A stretch of DNA of 8,139 bases from Verrucomicrobiota bacterium. Lineage in GTDB: Bacteria; Chlamydiota; Chlamydiia; Chlamydiales; Rhabdochlamydiaceae. The position numbers and the translations under genes were made by a program. Numbering within the stretch: the stretch's first letter is position 1; each line of letters begins with the position of its first letter. Under the pieces are notes generated by a model. It was not told where the DNA came from, did not search any database, and saw only the letters and a list, made by a program, of their open reading frames with translations. This document shows positions 1 through 6,985 of this stretch, in pieces. The DNA lies in the NCBI GenBank assembly GCA_903970455.1, contig CAJCIW010000092.1, positions 1 to 8,139 of the forward strand. The letters are read 5' to 3'.

Positions 1-257
1 GTTTCTTCTTTCACTTCTCGAAGCACGGCTTGCAAGGGGGTTTCCCCTTTATCTAATTTTCCTCCGGGAATGCCCCAAAGATTGCCTTGCGATTTAGTTT
101 CTTGCCGGTGTAAAAGCAAAATACGGTTTTCGTGTTCGATAAATAAGGCGGCGACTTCAATTTTGGGTTTGAACTGGGAAGTAGGTTCTTTGTAAACGAC
201 TCCATGCGCAAAAGCTGTTGCAAATAGAGAAGAGAGTAGAGTAAAAATTTTTTTCAT
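1..257 (-). CDS. Nudix hydrolase with signal peptide (C-terminus beyond window)
   Basis: This is the N-terminal 85 codons of a gene on the minus strand that is cut by the left edge. The Nudix box is complete: G66, E72, R80-E81, then E84-E85, matching GX5EX7REUXEE. These glutamates bind the divalent metal that drives hydrolysis of a nucleoside-diphosphate-linked substrate. WGIPGG precedes the box, as in MutT/ADP-ribose-pyrophosphatase-like members. Residues 1-17 (MKK, a hydrophobic stretch, then A-F-A before H18) look like a Sec signal peptide with an AXA cleavage site, which is unusual for Nudix enzymes. The substrate cannot be assigned from the part visible. The ATG at 257 is chosen because it makes the complete leader; the ribosome binding site is poor. 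It is divergent from the VOC gene at 328, with 70 bp between them. Confidence 0.88.
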   Translation of the reverse strand, partial: MKKIFTLLSSLFATAFAHGVVYKEPTSQFKPKIEVAALFIEHENRILLLHRQETKSQGNLWGIPGGKLDKGETPLQAVLREVKEE

Positions 258-272
258 GTTCAAAATGTCCAA

Positions 273-302
273 TTGAAGTATTTTAGCCAAACAATGTATC
301 AC
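273..302 (+). promoter_or_regulatory. Possible promoter for the VOC-fumC-malic enzyme run
   Basis: A TTGAAG hexamer (273-278) and TATCAC (297-302) are separated by 18 bp, each matching the sigma-70 consensus at 4 of 6 positions. A start near 309 would leave a leader of about 19 nt before the ATG at 328. The interval is only 70 bp and must also hold the promoter of the divergent Nudix gene. This is a weak match that rests mainly on position. Confidence 0.3.
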
Positions 303-327
303 GAATAGTAAAAAGAAACAATTATTT

Positions 328-699
328 ATGCGCAAATACCACCATTACGGAATACCGACGAAAGAAAAACGGCCCGATGAAAGTTATGTCGAAATAGGGG
401 ATTTTAAATTTTATTCCACCCCTTTTGAGGCAAATAAATGGCACATTCAGTGGCATCGATTCCCTAAAGGGCATGGTTTGCCCGGGATCGTCACAAGAGT
501 TCCCCATCTTGCATTTCAAGTCGATGATTTAGATGCGGAAATCAAAGGCTGTAAGGTGCTCTTTGGACCTTATAGTCCTTTGAAAGGCTACCGTGTCGTC
601 ATGATCGAAGACCATGGAGTTCCCATCGAGTTGGTGGAAACTTCCCTTACGGACGAAGAGCTCGCTGCTCTTGAAAAAGAGGCGCTTGGCAAAAGCTGA
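328..699 (+). CDS. VOC-superfamily (glyoxalase/bleomycin-resistance fold) protein
   Basis: A 123-residue protein with the hallmarks of the vicinal-oxygen-chelate fold. The first strand has HHYGIP (H6). A strand-like PHLAFQVDD segment carries H60 and resembles the HIAFEVDD motif of methylmalonyl-CoA epimerase-type proteins. The last strand, VPIELVE, carries E101. H6, H60 and E101 fall where this superfamily places divalent-metal ligands, so a metal-dependent lyase, isomerase or dioxygenase activity is plausible. The substrate cannot be told from sequence. Length suits a single-domain VOC protein that would dimerise to complete its site. There is no signal peptide. The start has only a weak A-rich ribosome binding site. 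It lies 58 bp upstream of fumC in the same direction without an obvious terminator, so the two may be cotranscribed; a direct role in the fumarate-malate pathway is not implied. Confidence 0.82.
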   Translation: MRKYHHYGIPTKEKRPDESYVEIGDFKFYSTPFEANKWHIQWHRFPKGHGLPGIVTRVPHLAFQVDDLDAEIKGCKVLFGPYSPLKGYRVVMIEDHGVPIELVETSLTDEELAALEKEALGKS

Positions 700-747
700 G
701 AGGTTTTTCATTGCATCTTCATTGAGGACCTTGTTAATAACCTGAAT

Positions 748-752
748 AGGGA
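748..752 (+). promoter_or_regulatory. Ribosome binding site of fumC
   Basis: AGGGA lies five bases before the ATG at 758 and supports that start, which also aligns with the usual class II fumarase N-terminus (DSMG, then VPAD, then LWGAQTQRS). Confidence 0.55.
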
Positions 753-757
753 CAAAA

Positions 758-2164
758 ATGAAAAAGTTTAGAATCGAATCGGATAGCATGGGCAAAGTCA
801 AAGTGCCCGCAGATTGTTTATGGGGAGCTCAAACGCAGCGGTCGCTCGAGCACTTTTGCATTGGGCGTGATTTGATGCCTAGGGAGCTGATCGTCTCTTA
901 TGCGATTCTCAAGAAAGCTGCTGCAAAAGTGAACCATCTTCAACGAAGCCTGCCTAAAGAAAAAGCCGATTTGATCATCAAAGTTTGCGATGAAATCATC
1001 GCCGGCAAGCATCACGACCAATTTCCCTTGCATGTCTGGATGACGGGAAGTGGAACGCAATTCAATATGAACGTGAATGAGGTGATTGCCAATCGCTGCT
1101 CTCAACTTTCCAATAAGCCGTTAGGTAGCAAAGTCCCTGTCCATCCCAATGATCATGTGAATATGTCGCAATCCTCTAATGATTCTTTTCCTACTGCGAT
1201 GAACGTGGCAGCAGCGATGAAGGCGGAACAAGATCTCATCCCCACTTTGAAAGCGTTGTGCCAATCGATCGAAGATAAAGCGAAAAAATGGAATCATATC
1301 GTTAAGCTGGGGAGGACGCATCTTCAGGATGCGACGCCGATCACGTTAGGCCAGGAATTTTCCGGGTATGCCGCTGTATTGAGAGAAAATATTGCGCATA
1401 TCGAAGACTCCCTTCGAGGTGTTTACCAATTAGCTCTGGGGGGTACGGCTGTTGGGACGGGGATTAACACCCTTGAAGGATTTGATAGGCAAGTTGCTCA
1501 GCAGATCGGCAAGCTGACCCATCTTCCGTTTGTGACGGCAAAGAACAAGTTTGCGGTCCAAGGAGCGCATAATGCTCTCGCCCAGTTGAGCGGCTCATTA
1601 AAGAGCTTAGCAGTGTCGTTGTATAAAATTTCTAACGATATTCGGTTGCTATCTTGCGGCCCAAGGGCAGGATTTTATGAGCTTTTGATCCCCTCTAATG
1701 AGCCCGGTTCGTCCATAATGCCTGGCAAAGTCAATCCCACTCAATGCGAGGCCATGGCGATGGTCGCTGTCCAAGCTATGACAAACGATATGGCCGTCGC
1801 TTTTGGAGATGCGGGGGGGTATTTAGAGATGAATGTGTACAAGCCTCTGATCATTTACAACATTATGCATTCGATGAACATTTTAAACGATTCTTGTAGA
1901 AATTTCGATAAATTCTTAATCAAAGGCATAAAACCAAACTTAAAGCGGATTAAAAGCGATCTAGAAAAATCTCTCATGCTTGTCACTGCTCTGAGTCCAG
2001 AGATTGGTTACGATAAAGCGTCTAAAATCGCCCATTTTGCACTAGATCATGATTTGAATTTGAAAGAGGCCGCCCTAAAACTCGGGTATGTCACTTCGGA
2101 GGAATTCGATCGTTTGGTCAATCCCTTAGCGATGTGCCATCCAAACAAAGGTAAAAAACGATGA
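758..2164 (+). CDS. fumC: Fumarate hydratase, class II (fumarase C)
   Basis: This enzyme interconverts fumarate and L-malate in the TCA cycle as a cytosolic homotetramer, without an iron-sulfur cluster. The 468-residue length is normal. Residue numbering coincides with E. coli FumC at every site checked: S98-G-T100 in TGSGTQ, the HPND loop starting at H129 (second carboxylate site), S139-S140-N141, catalytic H188 in [10 protein letters not shown], and the signature [11 protein letters not shown] with S318, K324 and N326. [13 protein letters not shown] near the N-terminus separates it from aspartase and argininosuccinate lyase only in part, but overall the motifs fit fumarase best. Its TGA stop overlaps the ATG of the malic enzyme gene in ATGA, which suggests translational coupling so that malate producer and consumer are made together. 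No sign of damage. Confidence 0.97.
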   Translation: MKKFRIESDSMGKVKVPADCLWGAQTQRSLEHFCIGRDLMPRELIVSYAILKKAAAKVNHLQRSLPKEKADLIIKVCDEIIAGKHHDQFPLHVWMTGSGTQFNMNVNEVIANRCSQLSNKPLGSKVPVHPNDHVNMSQSSNDSFPTAMNVAAAMKAEQDLIPTLKALCQSIEDKAKKWNHIVKLGRTHLQDATPITLGQEFSGYAAVLRENIAHIEDSLRGVYQLALGGTAVGTGINTLEGFDRQVAQQIGKLTHLPFVTAKNKFAVQGAHNALAQLSGSLKSLAVSLYKISNDIRLLSCGPRAGFYELLIPSNEPGSSIMPGKVNPTQCEAMAMVAVQAMTNDMAVAFGDAGGYLEMNVYKPLIIYNIMHSMNILNDSCRNFDKFLIKGIKPNLKRIKSDLEKSLMLVTALSPEIGYDKASKIAHFALDHDLNLKEAALKLGYVTSEEFDRLVNPLAMCHPNKGKKR

Positions 2165-3813
2165 AAAACCTTTCTGGAATGCATCTTCTTGAATCGGGAG
2201 AATTAAACAAAGCTACGGCTTTTTCTGAGGAAGAACGAAAATATTATGGGTTAGAGGGATTGATACCGGACAAGATTGAGTCGATCGATTTGCAACATCA
2301 GCGCGTCTTGAGGCAGTTAGGCTTCAAGGCGACAAATTACGAACGGTACATTTTCTTGATGAGCTTATTGGATCATAATGAAACCCTTTTTTATAAGACG
2401 ATCATGTCGAATCCCTCCTATTTTTTGCCAATCATCTACGACCCTACCATAGGAGAGGCTTGCCTCAAATTCGATGTGGGTTTTCGTCAATCGCGAGGGA
2501 TGTATCTTTCGATCAAGCATAAGGGGAGAGTCAAACAGATCTTGAAAAACTGGCCGCAGAAAGATGTGCGTTTCATTTGCGTCACAGATGGGGGAAGGAT
2601 TTTAGGGCTCGGAGATTTAGGGGCCAATGGAATGGGAATTCCGATCGGGAAATTGCAGCTCTACACGGCAGCTGCAGCGGTTCCGCCCCACTATCTGCTG
2701 CCCCTTTATTTGGATGCTGGCACAAACAATGAATCCCTTTTGAATGATCCTCTATATCTCGGACTTAAAGAGCGGAGACCTTCCCCAAAAGAGCTGTATG
2801 CTTTTGTCGATGAGTTTGTAGACGCCGTACAACAAGTTTTCCCCCTTTGCTGCATTCACTTTGAAGATTGGACGGGCGTCGATGCGATCAATCTTCTAGA
2901 GAGATACCGGAATAAAGCTTGCTGTTACAATGATGACATTCAGGGAACTGCTGCGATCACCGTTTCTGGATTAGTCAATGCGATGAAGATCAAAAAAGAG
3001 AAATTCAAAGATCAGAAGATTCTTTTCCTTGGGGCAGGTTCAGCGGGGATTGGAATCGCCAATTTAATTGTGTCCGTCATGGTCGAAGAGGGGCTTTCGG
3101 AAGAAGAGGCCCGATCTCAGATCGCCCTTTTTGATGTCCATGGATTTATCGAATCCAAACGTAAAGATCTCTTGGATTTTCAAAAACCTTACGCTCATGC
3201 GATGCCCTCGACAAAAGAGTTTGCAAAGGCGATCCAGATATTTAAACCTACTGCAATCATCGGAGTGAGCACAATAGGGGGAGCTTTCACCAAAGAGGTT
3301 GTTGAGGGGATGGGAAAGATCAATCAAAGGCCGATCATATTTGCTCTTTCTAATCCGACTGAACACGCTGAATGCACTCCTGCTCAAGCTTACGAATGGA
3401 CAAAGGGAAAAGCGATTTACGCCGCGGGCGTGCAGTTCGATCCCGTTCACTGGAACGGCAAGAGTTATCACCCCGGCCAGGCAAACAATTTTTATATTTT
3501 CCCAGCCATTGGAATGGCAGTTTTGGCAACTCAGGCAAAAAGAGTCAACGATGCGATGTTTATCGAGGCCGCCAAGGCGATTGCTGACGAAGTCGACAGC
3601 GATCTATTATCGAAGGGATGCCTTTATCCTTTGCAAGCCCACATCCTGGAAATTGAATCCAGGGCGGCGCACAGAATTGGGAAATGCATCTTCGATCAAA
3701 ATCTAGCGCGGGTTTCCCGCTCAAACAACATTCAAGAATTGATCGCGCGAAATACCTACCGTCCGGAATATCCGGTGTTTTCTGCAAAACGGGGTGCCAG
3801 GAAAGCCGGGTAA
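2161..3813 (+). CDS. NAD-type malic enzyme (malate oxidative decarboxylase)
   Basis: A 550-residue long-form malic enzyme, which converts L-malate and NAD(P)+ to pyruvate, CO2 and NAD(P)H. The N-terminal malic domain has the catalytic tyrosine Y93 in [11 protein letters not shown] and catalytic lysine K164, spaced 71 residues apart as in human ME2. Metal ligands are E235-D236 in HFEDW and D259 in [10 protein letters not shown]. The dinucleotide fold has GAGSAGIG at 291-298 and LFDVHG after it. N398 (ALSNPT) and N442-N443 (GQANN) complete the malate site. Two small departures from common sequence: VTDGGRILG in place of VTDGERILG, and GQANN in place of GQGNN. NAD preference is inferred from resemblance to the E. 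coli MaeA/human ME2 class, not from a decisive residue. The start overlaps the fumC stop, so the pair forms a fumarate-to-pyruvate module. E. coli would call this maeA (sfcA). Confidence 0.95.
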   Translation: MKNLSGMHLLESGELNKATAFSEEERKYYGLEGLIPDKIESIDLQHQRVLRQLGFKATNYERYIFLMSLLDHNETLFYKTIMSNPSYFLPIIYDPTIGEACLKFDVGFRQSRGMYLSIKHKGRVKQILKNWPQKDVRFICVTDGGRILGLGDLGANGMGIPIGKLQLYTAAAAVPPHYLLPLYLDAGTNNESLLNDPLYLGLKERRPSPKELYAFVDEFVDAVQQVFPLCCIHFEDWTGVDAINLLERYRNKACCYNDDIQGTAAITVSGLVNAMKIKKEKFKDQKILFLGAGSAGIGIANLIVSVMVEEGLSEEEARSQIALFDVHGFIESKRKDLLDFQKPYAHAMPSTKEFAKAIQIFKPTAIIGVSTIGGAFTKEVVEGMGKINQRPIIFALSNPTEHAECTPAQAYEWTKGKAIYAAGVQFDPVHWNGKSYHPGQANNFYIFPAIGMAVLATQAKRVNDAMFIEAAKAIADEVDSDLLSKGCLYPLQAHILEIESRAAHRIGKCIFDQNLARVSRSNNIQELIARNTYRPEYPVFSAKRGARKAG

Positions 3814-3843
3814 CAAGGGCAGGAGCTCAAAACTTTTTGCCTG

Positions 3844-3874
3844 GATAAAAAAGGATTCCGATTTTATCGTTTTT
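3844..3874 (+). terminator. Weak terminator-like hairpin after the malic enzyme gene
   Basis: GATAAAA (3844-3850) can pair with TTTTATC (3862-3868), with an 11-nt loop and a T run at 3870-3874. The stem is entirely A/T rich apart from one end, so termination would be weak. It is the only candidate between the malic enzyme gene and the next gene. Confidence 0.3.
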
Positions 3875-3900
3875 CCCCCCTAACAATAAAGGAGGGAAGA
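3871..3900 (+). promoter_or_regulatory. Hairpin predicted to sequester the Shine-Dalgarno of the 3903 gene
   Basis: The C-rich stretch 3871-3881 can pair with 3890-3900, which contains the strong Shine-Dalgarno sequence AAAGGAGGG (3888-3896). The pairing is 11 positions with one C-A mismatch (3878/3893) and one G-U wobble (3872/3899), around an 8-nt loop (3882-3889). No T run follows, so it does not look like a terminator. In RNA it would hide the ribosome binding site five to six bases before the ATG. Whether it acts as a switch is inference. Confidence 0.45.
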
Positions 3901-3902
3901 AA

Positions 3903-4337
3903 ATGAAAAAAATTTTCATTCTAGTTTCTTGTTTTGTCATTCAATGGTGTGCGTTATCAGCCATGCCAAGAGATCGCTTTCTCATCCAAAAAGATGTGGC
4001 GCAATACAAAGGGTCTGATTATGCAAATGTGGTCCAGGTAGCAAGACAGATCTCTCTTGAAGAAGCTTTTGAGATTGCCGAGAACAATCCCGATATTGAT
4101 TATTTTGTGTTCACAAAAGGGTACATGATGGTTTTGGAAATCCCGCCTCATGTTCCATTTGATCTTTCTCAAGATCCTTTTGAGCTCGTTACCCACACAC
4201 CGTTTATCTATGATTCTGGAGAATCGTCTATCGGATATTGCCGCATTTTCAGAGAGGGAGACACTGTCTTTTTTAAAAAAGAGGGGATGTGGCTTGGTTC
4301 TGCTCCAGATTTGGCAGATGCGTATTTTAAAGAGTAA
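3903..4337 (+). CDS. Small exported protein of unknown function
   Basis: A 144-residue protein that I do not recognise. Residues 1-20 form a signal peptide: MKK, a hydrophobic core (IFILVSCFVIQ), then A-L-S-A before M21. C16 lacks a proper lipobox, so a lipoprotein is unlikely. The mature part of about 124 residues is acidic and aromatic-rich. It has an amphipathic helix-like SLEEAFEIAENNPDIDYF (51-68), then strand-like VFTKGYMMVLEIP, and a C-terminal stretch with YDSGESS (103-109), GYCRIFREGDTVFF (111-124) and GMWLGSAPDLADAYFK. No catalytic motif is evident. A single mature cysteine (C113) argues against a disulfide-stabilised fold. The Shine-Dalgarno AAAGGAGGG is the best in the window but lies in a hairpin. 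The gene stands alone between the malic enzyme gene and a strong terminator. A periplasmic or host-directed protein is possible. Confidence 0.8.
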   Translation: MKKIFILVSCFVIQWCALSAMPRDRFLIQKDVAQYKGSDYANVVQVARQISLEEAFEIAENNPDIDYFVFTKGYMMVLEIPPHVPFDLSQDPFELVTHTPFIYDSGESSIGYCRIFREGDTVFFKKEGMWLGSAPDLADAYFKE

Positions 4338-4362
4338 AAGACACCGGCTTCATTTTTTTCAG

Positions 4363-4390
4363 AAAGCCCGGGATTTCCCGGGCTTTTGTT
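4363..4390 (+). terminator. Rho-independent terminator of the 3903 gene
   Basis: A perfect 10-bp stem, 4363-4372 with 4377-4386 (AAAGCCCGGG and CCCGGGCTTT), surrounds a 4-nt loop. The T-rich tail TTTTGTTATT runs from 4384 to 4393. It begins 25 bp after the stop codon. The minus-strand gene also ends just beyond it (4414), and the symmetrical stem could serve that transcript too, although the tail on that side (CTTTCT, then A-rich) is poor. Confidence 0.92.
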
Positions 4391-4413
4391 ATTCTCGAGG
4401 GGGAAACGCGTAA

Positions 4414-5526
4414 TTATAGACCCAGCAGTGACTTGCCCAATGGGGTTAAATGGATGATTGGCTGAGTATAATTTGAATCTTCAAGATACTGCTCAAATTC
4501 CTGACCTATCCGGTCTTTGCTATATTTGAGTTCAGGATAGGCTGGATTGTGGCCAGTAGAGACACCCTTTTCAAATGCTTCCTTCCTGCGATCTCTACCC
4601 TCATCTGTGATTCTGGCCTTTGGAACATAAGAGAGATAGCCAACCATGCGTACTTTTTCCGGATCTCGACGCGGCCTATCCTTACTCGCGTGTTGGTTCC
4701 AATGAACGGTTCTAGAGTCCCATAAAATGAGAGAGCCACGAGGGGCGGTGATATGTTTCATACAGTAAGGGTTTCCAGTTTCATCTGTAATGTTATCAAA
4801 AAAACCCTTAATAAATTTATATTTAGCTTCCTTTATCTCATTGTTAGGGGTTGTTGCACTGATAACCTCTAGCTCAGGAGCAAATTCAGTGAACCTTAGA
4901 TGGGACTTGGGAATACAGTAAAATCCTCCGTCTCCATCGAAGGAATCTTCAAACAAAAACTGCCCCTGGATAGTGTAGGGTTGACTCTTCAATAGCGACT
5001 CGCTGACAAAGCCAATGGGTGGATTATTATTATGCGCGACATTGTCCCTTAGTCGTAAAATCGCCTGATCAACATGAGGCCACGGCTTAAAATAACCTTC
5101 CCTTATCTCAGGGGGACACATGAAGGAGAGTCCGTCCATACTTACAATAAGATCGTTTGTATTCCATATCTGAGCGAAAATATTAACAATGCGAGGATCT
5201 TGCCTTAGGTCCCACATCACTTGCGTCTGTCCTGCAGGTCCTGCAAAGATCCCCGCTTTGTTGTGTATGGGAAACGCTTCTTTCCAATTACTTCTGTCGT
5301 CCATTCTGCAATTTGGCCACGCCTTTTCAATGAACTCGTGCCAGACGCGTTGGTATAATCGTTCGGTTTCAGAAATGGAAAACACTTGCGGAATCACGCA
5401 ATATCCCAGTTCTTCAAGATCTTGTAAGTAAGGAGCGACGAGAGATCTCTCCTCTACCGATACAGGCTGCGCGATTGTGAGCGCCGGAATCAGTGATAAA
5501 AGAGCAAATAAAAATGCGCACTTCAT
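4414..5526 (-). CDS. Phytanoyl-CoA dioxygenase (PhyH) family protein with signal peptide
   Basis: A 370-residue non-heme Fe(II)/2-oxoglutarate-dependent oxygenase, read from the ATG at 5526. The double-stranded beta-helix residues are present: H151-x-D153 in WPHVDQ and distal H275 in DSRTVHWN as the iron triad, and R293 in VRMVGYLSY as the likely 2-oxoglutarate anchor. Supporting PhyH-like landmarks are DGDGGFYCIPKSH and PRGSLILWDSR. The substrate is not predictable; the family includes fatty-acyl-CoA, halogenation, ectoine and sugar-associated hydroxylases. The frame is open up to a GTG at 5571, adding 15 residues (385 in all). The ATG is preferred because residues 1-19 then form a clean signal peptide (MKC, hydrophobic core, T-I-A before Q20) and a promoter candidate overlaps the longer version. 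The ribosome binding site is poor at both starts. Export of such an oxygenase is unusual. It is convergent with the 3903 gene and divergent from fic. Confidence 0.88.
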   Translation of the reverse strand: MKCAFLFALLSLIPALTIAQPVSVEERSLVAPYLQDLEELGYCVIPQVFSISETERLYQRVWHEFIEKAWPNCRMDDRSNWKEAFPIHNKAGIFAGPAGQTQVMWDLRQDPRIVNIFAQIWNTNDLIVSMDGLSFMCPPEIREGYFKPWPHVDQAILRLRDNVAHNNNPPIGFVSESLLKSQPYTIQGQFLFEDSFDGDGGFYCIPKSHLRFTEFAPELEVISATTPNNEIKEAKYKFIKGFFDNITDETGNPYCMKHITAPRGSLILWDSRTVHWNQHASKDRPRRDPEKVRMVGYLSYVPKARITDEGRDRRKEAFEKGVSTGHNPAYPELKYSKDRIGQEFEQYLEDSNYTQPIIHLTPLGKSLLGL

Positions 5527-5559
5527 AAGAGTGAACCCATGTTTGTAAGAGGGAATAAG

Positions 5560-5588
5560 AATGTATATCACTAACTCTGGCTTGTAAA
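5560..5588 (-). promoter_or_regulatory. Candidate promoter of the PhyH-family gene
   Basis: On the minus strand TTTACA (5583-5588, 5 of 6 to consensus) and TACATT (5560-5565, 4 of 6) are 17 bp apart. Transcription would begin near 5553, downstream of the GTG at 5571 and about 27 nt before the ATG at 5526. This is the second argument for the shorter protein. The match is moderate. Confidence 0.35.
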
Positions 5589-5658
5589 GAAAAATGCTTG
5601 CCGCGATTAATTGGCACGAAACCCTCGAAAAATTCCCTCTAGTCGGAGCTGTAAAGTG

Positions 5659-5674
5659 TTCGATAGAAATCGAA
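5659..5674. repeat. Short inverted repeat in the PhyH-fic interval
   Basis: TTCGAT and ATCGAA are separated by 4 nt (AGAA). No T run follows on the plus strand. It might be a minor protein-binding site or chance; the rest of 5589-5728 shows no gene and no other clear structure. Confidence 0.3.
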
Positions 5675-5728
5675 TACGATTAGGTATTGGCGTTAAATCC
5701 ACGACGAAGTCAACTATTTTAATAACTC

Positions 5729-5747
5729 ATCATAAGGGACTTATGAT
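5729..5747. promoter_or_regulatory. Perfect palindrome ATCATAAG-N3-CTTATGAT
   Basis: Two 8-bp arms (5729-5736 and 5740-5747) are perfectly complementary around GGA. The site ends two bases before the first half-site of the fic operator array but has a different sequence, so it may be bound by another regulator. The lack of a T run and its distance from any stop codon argue against a terminator. Confidence 0.5.
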
Positions 5748-5786
5748 TTATATGTTGGATTTTTTGTGTTTTTACGACATTTTAGC

Positions 5787-5815
5787 TTGATATGTTGTGC
5801 TGACCAACATATGAT
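5787..5815 (+). promoter_or_regulatory. Sigma-70-type promoter of fic
   Basis: TTGATA (5787-5792) and TATGAT (5810-5815) are each 5 of 6 to consensus with the ideal 17-bp spacer. Transcription would start near 5822, leaving a leader of about 29 nt before the ATG at 5851. It is the best promoter in the window and lies at the centre of the operator array. Confidence 0.75.
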
Positions 5816-5834
5816 CAATATATGTCGGTTTTTT

Positions 5835-5839
5835 AAGGA
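5835..5839 (+). promoter_or_regulatory. Ribosome binding site of fic
   Basis: AAGGA is placed 11 nt before the ATG at 5851, slightly longer than ideal spacing. It supports this start over later in-frame methionines and lies between the last two operator half-sites. Confidence 0.6.
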
Positions 5840-5850
5840 AATTTCAACAT

Positions 5851-6936
5851 ATGGCTAAATTCGATCCAAATCTTCCCTTTAATGAATTGCCTTTTCTTCC
5901 TCCGAATATAGATATTGAAACCCCTGCTATTCTTAAGGCTTGCATCGAGGCAAACAAGGAATTAGCAACGCTAAAGGTGGCGGAAAGGCTTATTCCCAAT
6001 CAAACCGTATTGATCAATAGCATCCCCCTTTTGGAGTCGCAGGCGAGTTCTGCAATTGAAAACATAGTAACTACGACCGATGAACTTTTTGAATATGCCC
6101 AGGGAGAGGTAAGTGGAATGAATCCTGCAATAAAAGAGACACTTCGTTATCGGCAAGCTCTTTATCAAGGATACAAGACGCTCAAAACACGCCCTTTAAG
6201 TATTGCCCTGATCTGCGATATTTGTACAACGATTAGAGAAGTCGAAACAGAAGTAAGAAAGTTGCCCGGTACAGCATTGATCAATGATTTGACTCGTAAA
6301 AAAATCTACACTCCTCCAGAAGGAGAGTCGTTACTACGCCGGCTTCTTACGAATTGGCAGGAGTACTTGCATAAGGAAGATGGCATTGATCCTCTTATTA
6401 AGCTTGCGATTCAACATTATCAATTTGAAGCAATACATCCTTTTTCTGATGGTAATGGAAGGACAGGGAGAATTGTCAATTTGTTATACTTAATTGATAG
6501 AGGTCTTATTGATGCTCCTGTTCTTTATTTGAGTAACTATATTATCGAACATAAAACGCAATATTACGAGAAGTTGCTGAAGGTCACCACTGATGAAGCT
6601 TGGGTAGATTGGGTGTTCTTTTTTTTGAAGGCCGTTCAAGAGACGTCAAAATGGACTACAATGAAAATTTTTGCGATTCAAGAGCTGATAAAAGATGCGC
6701 GTGATTTGATCAAAGCTAAGGCTCCCCACATTTACAATAAGGAACTAGTCGAACTCTTGTTCGTCCAGCCGTATGTGCGGATTTCCAATTTAGTTGAAAC
6801 TAATCTTGTGGGGAGAGATACAGCCTCTAAACACCTCAAAATTCTATGTGAGATTGGGTTTCTAAACGAAATAAAAAGAGGAAGAGAAAAATTGTTCATC
6901 AATCATCAGTTTCTTAACCTGCTTAAGCAAAAATGA
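5851..6936 (+). CDS. fic: Class II Fic-domain protein adenylyltransferase with C-terminal winged helix
   Basis: A 361-residue protein that most likely transfers AMP from ATP to hydroxyl side chains of target proteins. The full active motif HPFSDGNGRTGR is at 196-207, with catalytic H196, metal-binding D200 and phosphate-binding R204/R207. An N-terminal inhibitory helix has S66-x-x-x-E70-N71 (SSAIEN), fitting the (S/T)xxxE(G/N) motif of class II Fic proteins, whose glutamate blocks productive ATP binding. LPGT (138-141) precedes the flap that holds target peptides. Residues from about 295 to the end resemble a winged helix-turn-helix (PYVRISNLVETN, then GRDTASKHLKILCEIGFL, then a KRGREKLF wing). 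This layout matches the SoFic-type proteins of 360-375 residues. No separate antitoxin gene is adjacent, as expected when inhibition is built in. The promoter sits within a symmetric operator, so autoregulation is likely. Targets are unknown. Confidence 0.94.
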   Translation: MAKFDPNLPFNELPFLPPNIDIETPAILKACIEANKELATLKVAERLIPNQTVLINSIPLLESQASSAIENIVTTTDELFEYAQGEVSGMNPAIKETLRYRQALYQGYKTLKTRPLSIALICDICTTIREVETEVRKLPGTALINDLTRKKIYTPPEGESLLRRLLTNWQEYLHKEDGIDPLIKLAIQHYQFEAIHPFSDGNGRTGRIVNLLYLIDRGLIDAPVLYLSNYIIEHKTQYYEKLLKVTTDEAWVDWVFFFLKAVQETSKWTTMKIFAIQELIKDARDLIKAKAPHIYNKELVELLFVQPYVRISNLVETNLVGRDTASKHLKILCEIGFLNEIKRGREKLFINHQFLNLLKQK

Positions 6937-6985
6937 GAGTCATTCACGCTGGAAGTTTAAATGAGCGAAAAGAGAGTAAATTAGA

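Larger units (their letters stand above)
5750..5852. promoter_or_regulatory. Six-half-site symmetric operator overlapping the fic promoter
   Basis: Six copies of an 8-bp motif alternate in orientation: ATATGTTG at 5750, CGACATTT at 5775, ATATGTTG at 5790, CAACATAT at 5805, ATATGTCG at 5820 and CAACATAT at 5845. Four are exact; the other two differ at one and two positions. Starts are spaced 25, 15, 15, 15 and 25 bp, so all six mirror one another about base 5801. Half-sites of the same orientation lie 30 or 40 bp apart, close to whole helical turns. The central pair covers the end of the -35 and the start of the -10 hexamer of fic, and the last half-site overlaps the fic start codon. Binding there should block transcription. 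The protein that binds is not proven; the winged helix of the downstream Fic protein is the nearest candidate. Confidence 0.85.

Noticed and set aside
3064..3471. Long minus-strand open frame within the malic enzyme gene
   Set aside because: It lies wholly opposite a gene with all catalytic motifs intact, has no recognisable domain and no promoter or ribosome binding site; a shadow frame.
5527..5571. N-terminal extension of the PhyH-family protein from GTG at 5571
   Set aside because: It puts 15 residues ahead of a clean signal peptide, uses GTG with no ribosome binding site, and lies upstream of the predicted transcription start.
5750..5852. Replication-origin iterons or CRISPR repeats as an explanation of the repeated 8-mers
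   Set aside because: The units alternate in orientation about a promoter, are too short for CRISPR repeats, and no rep or cas gene is present; operator half-sites fit better.
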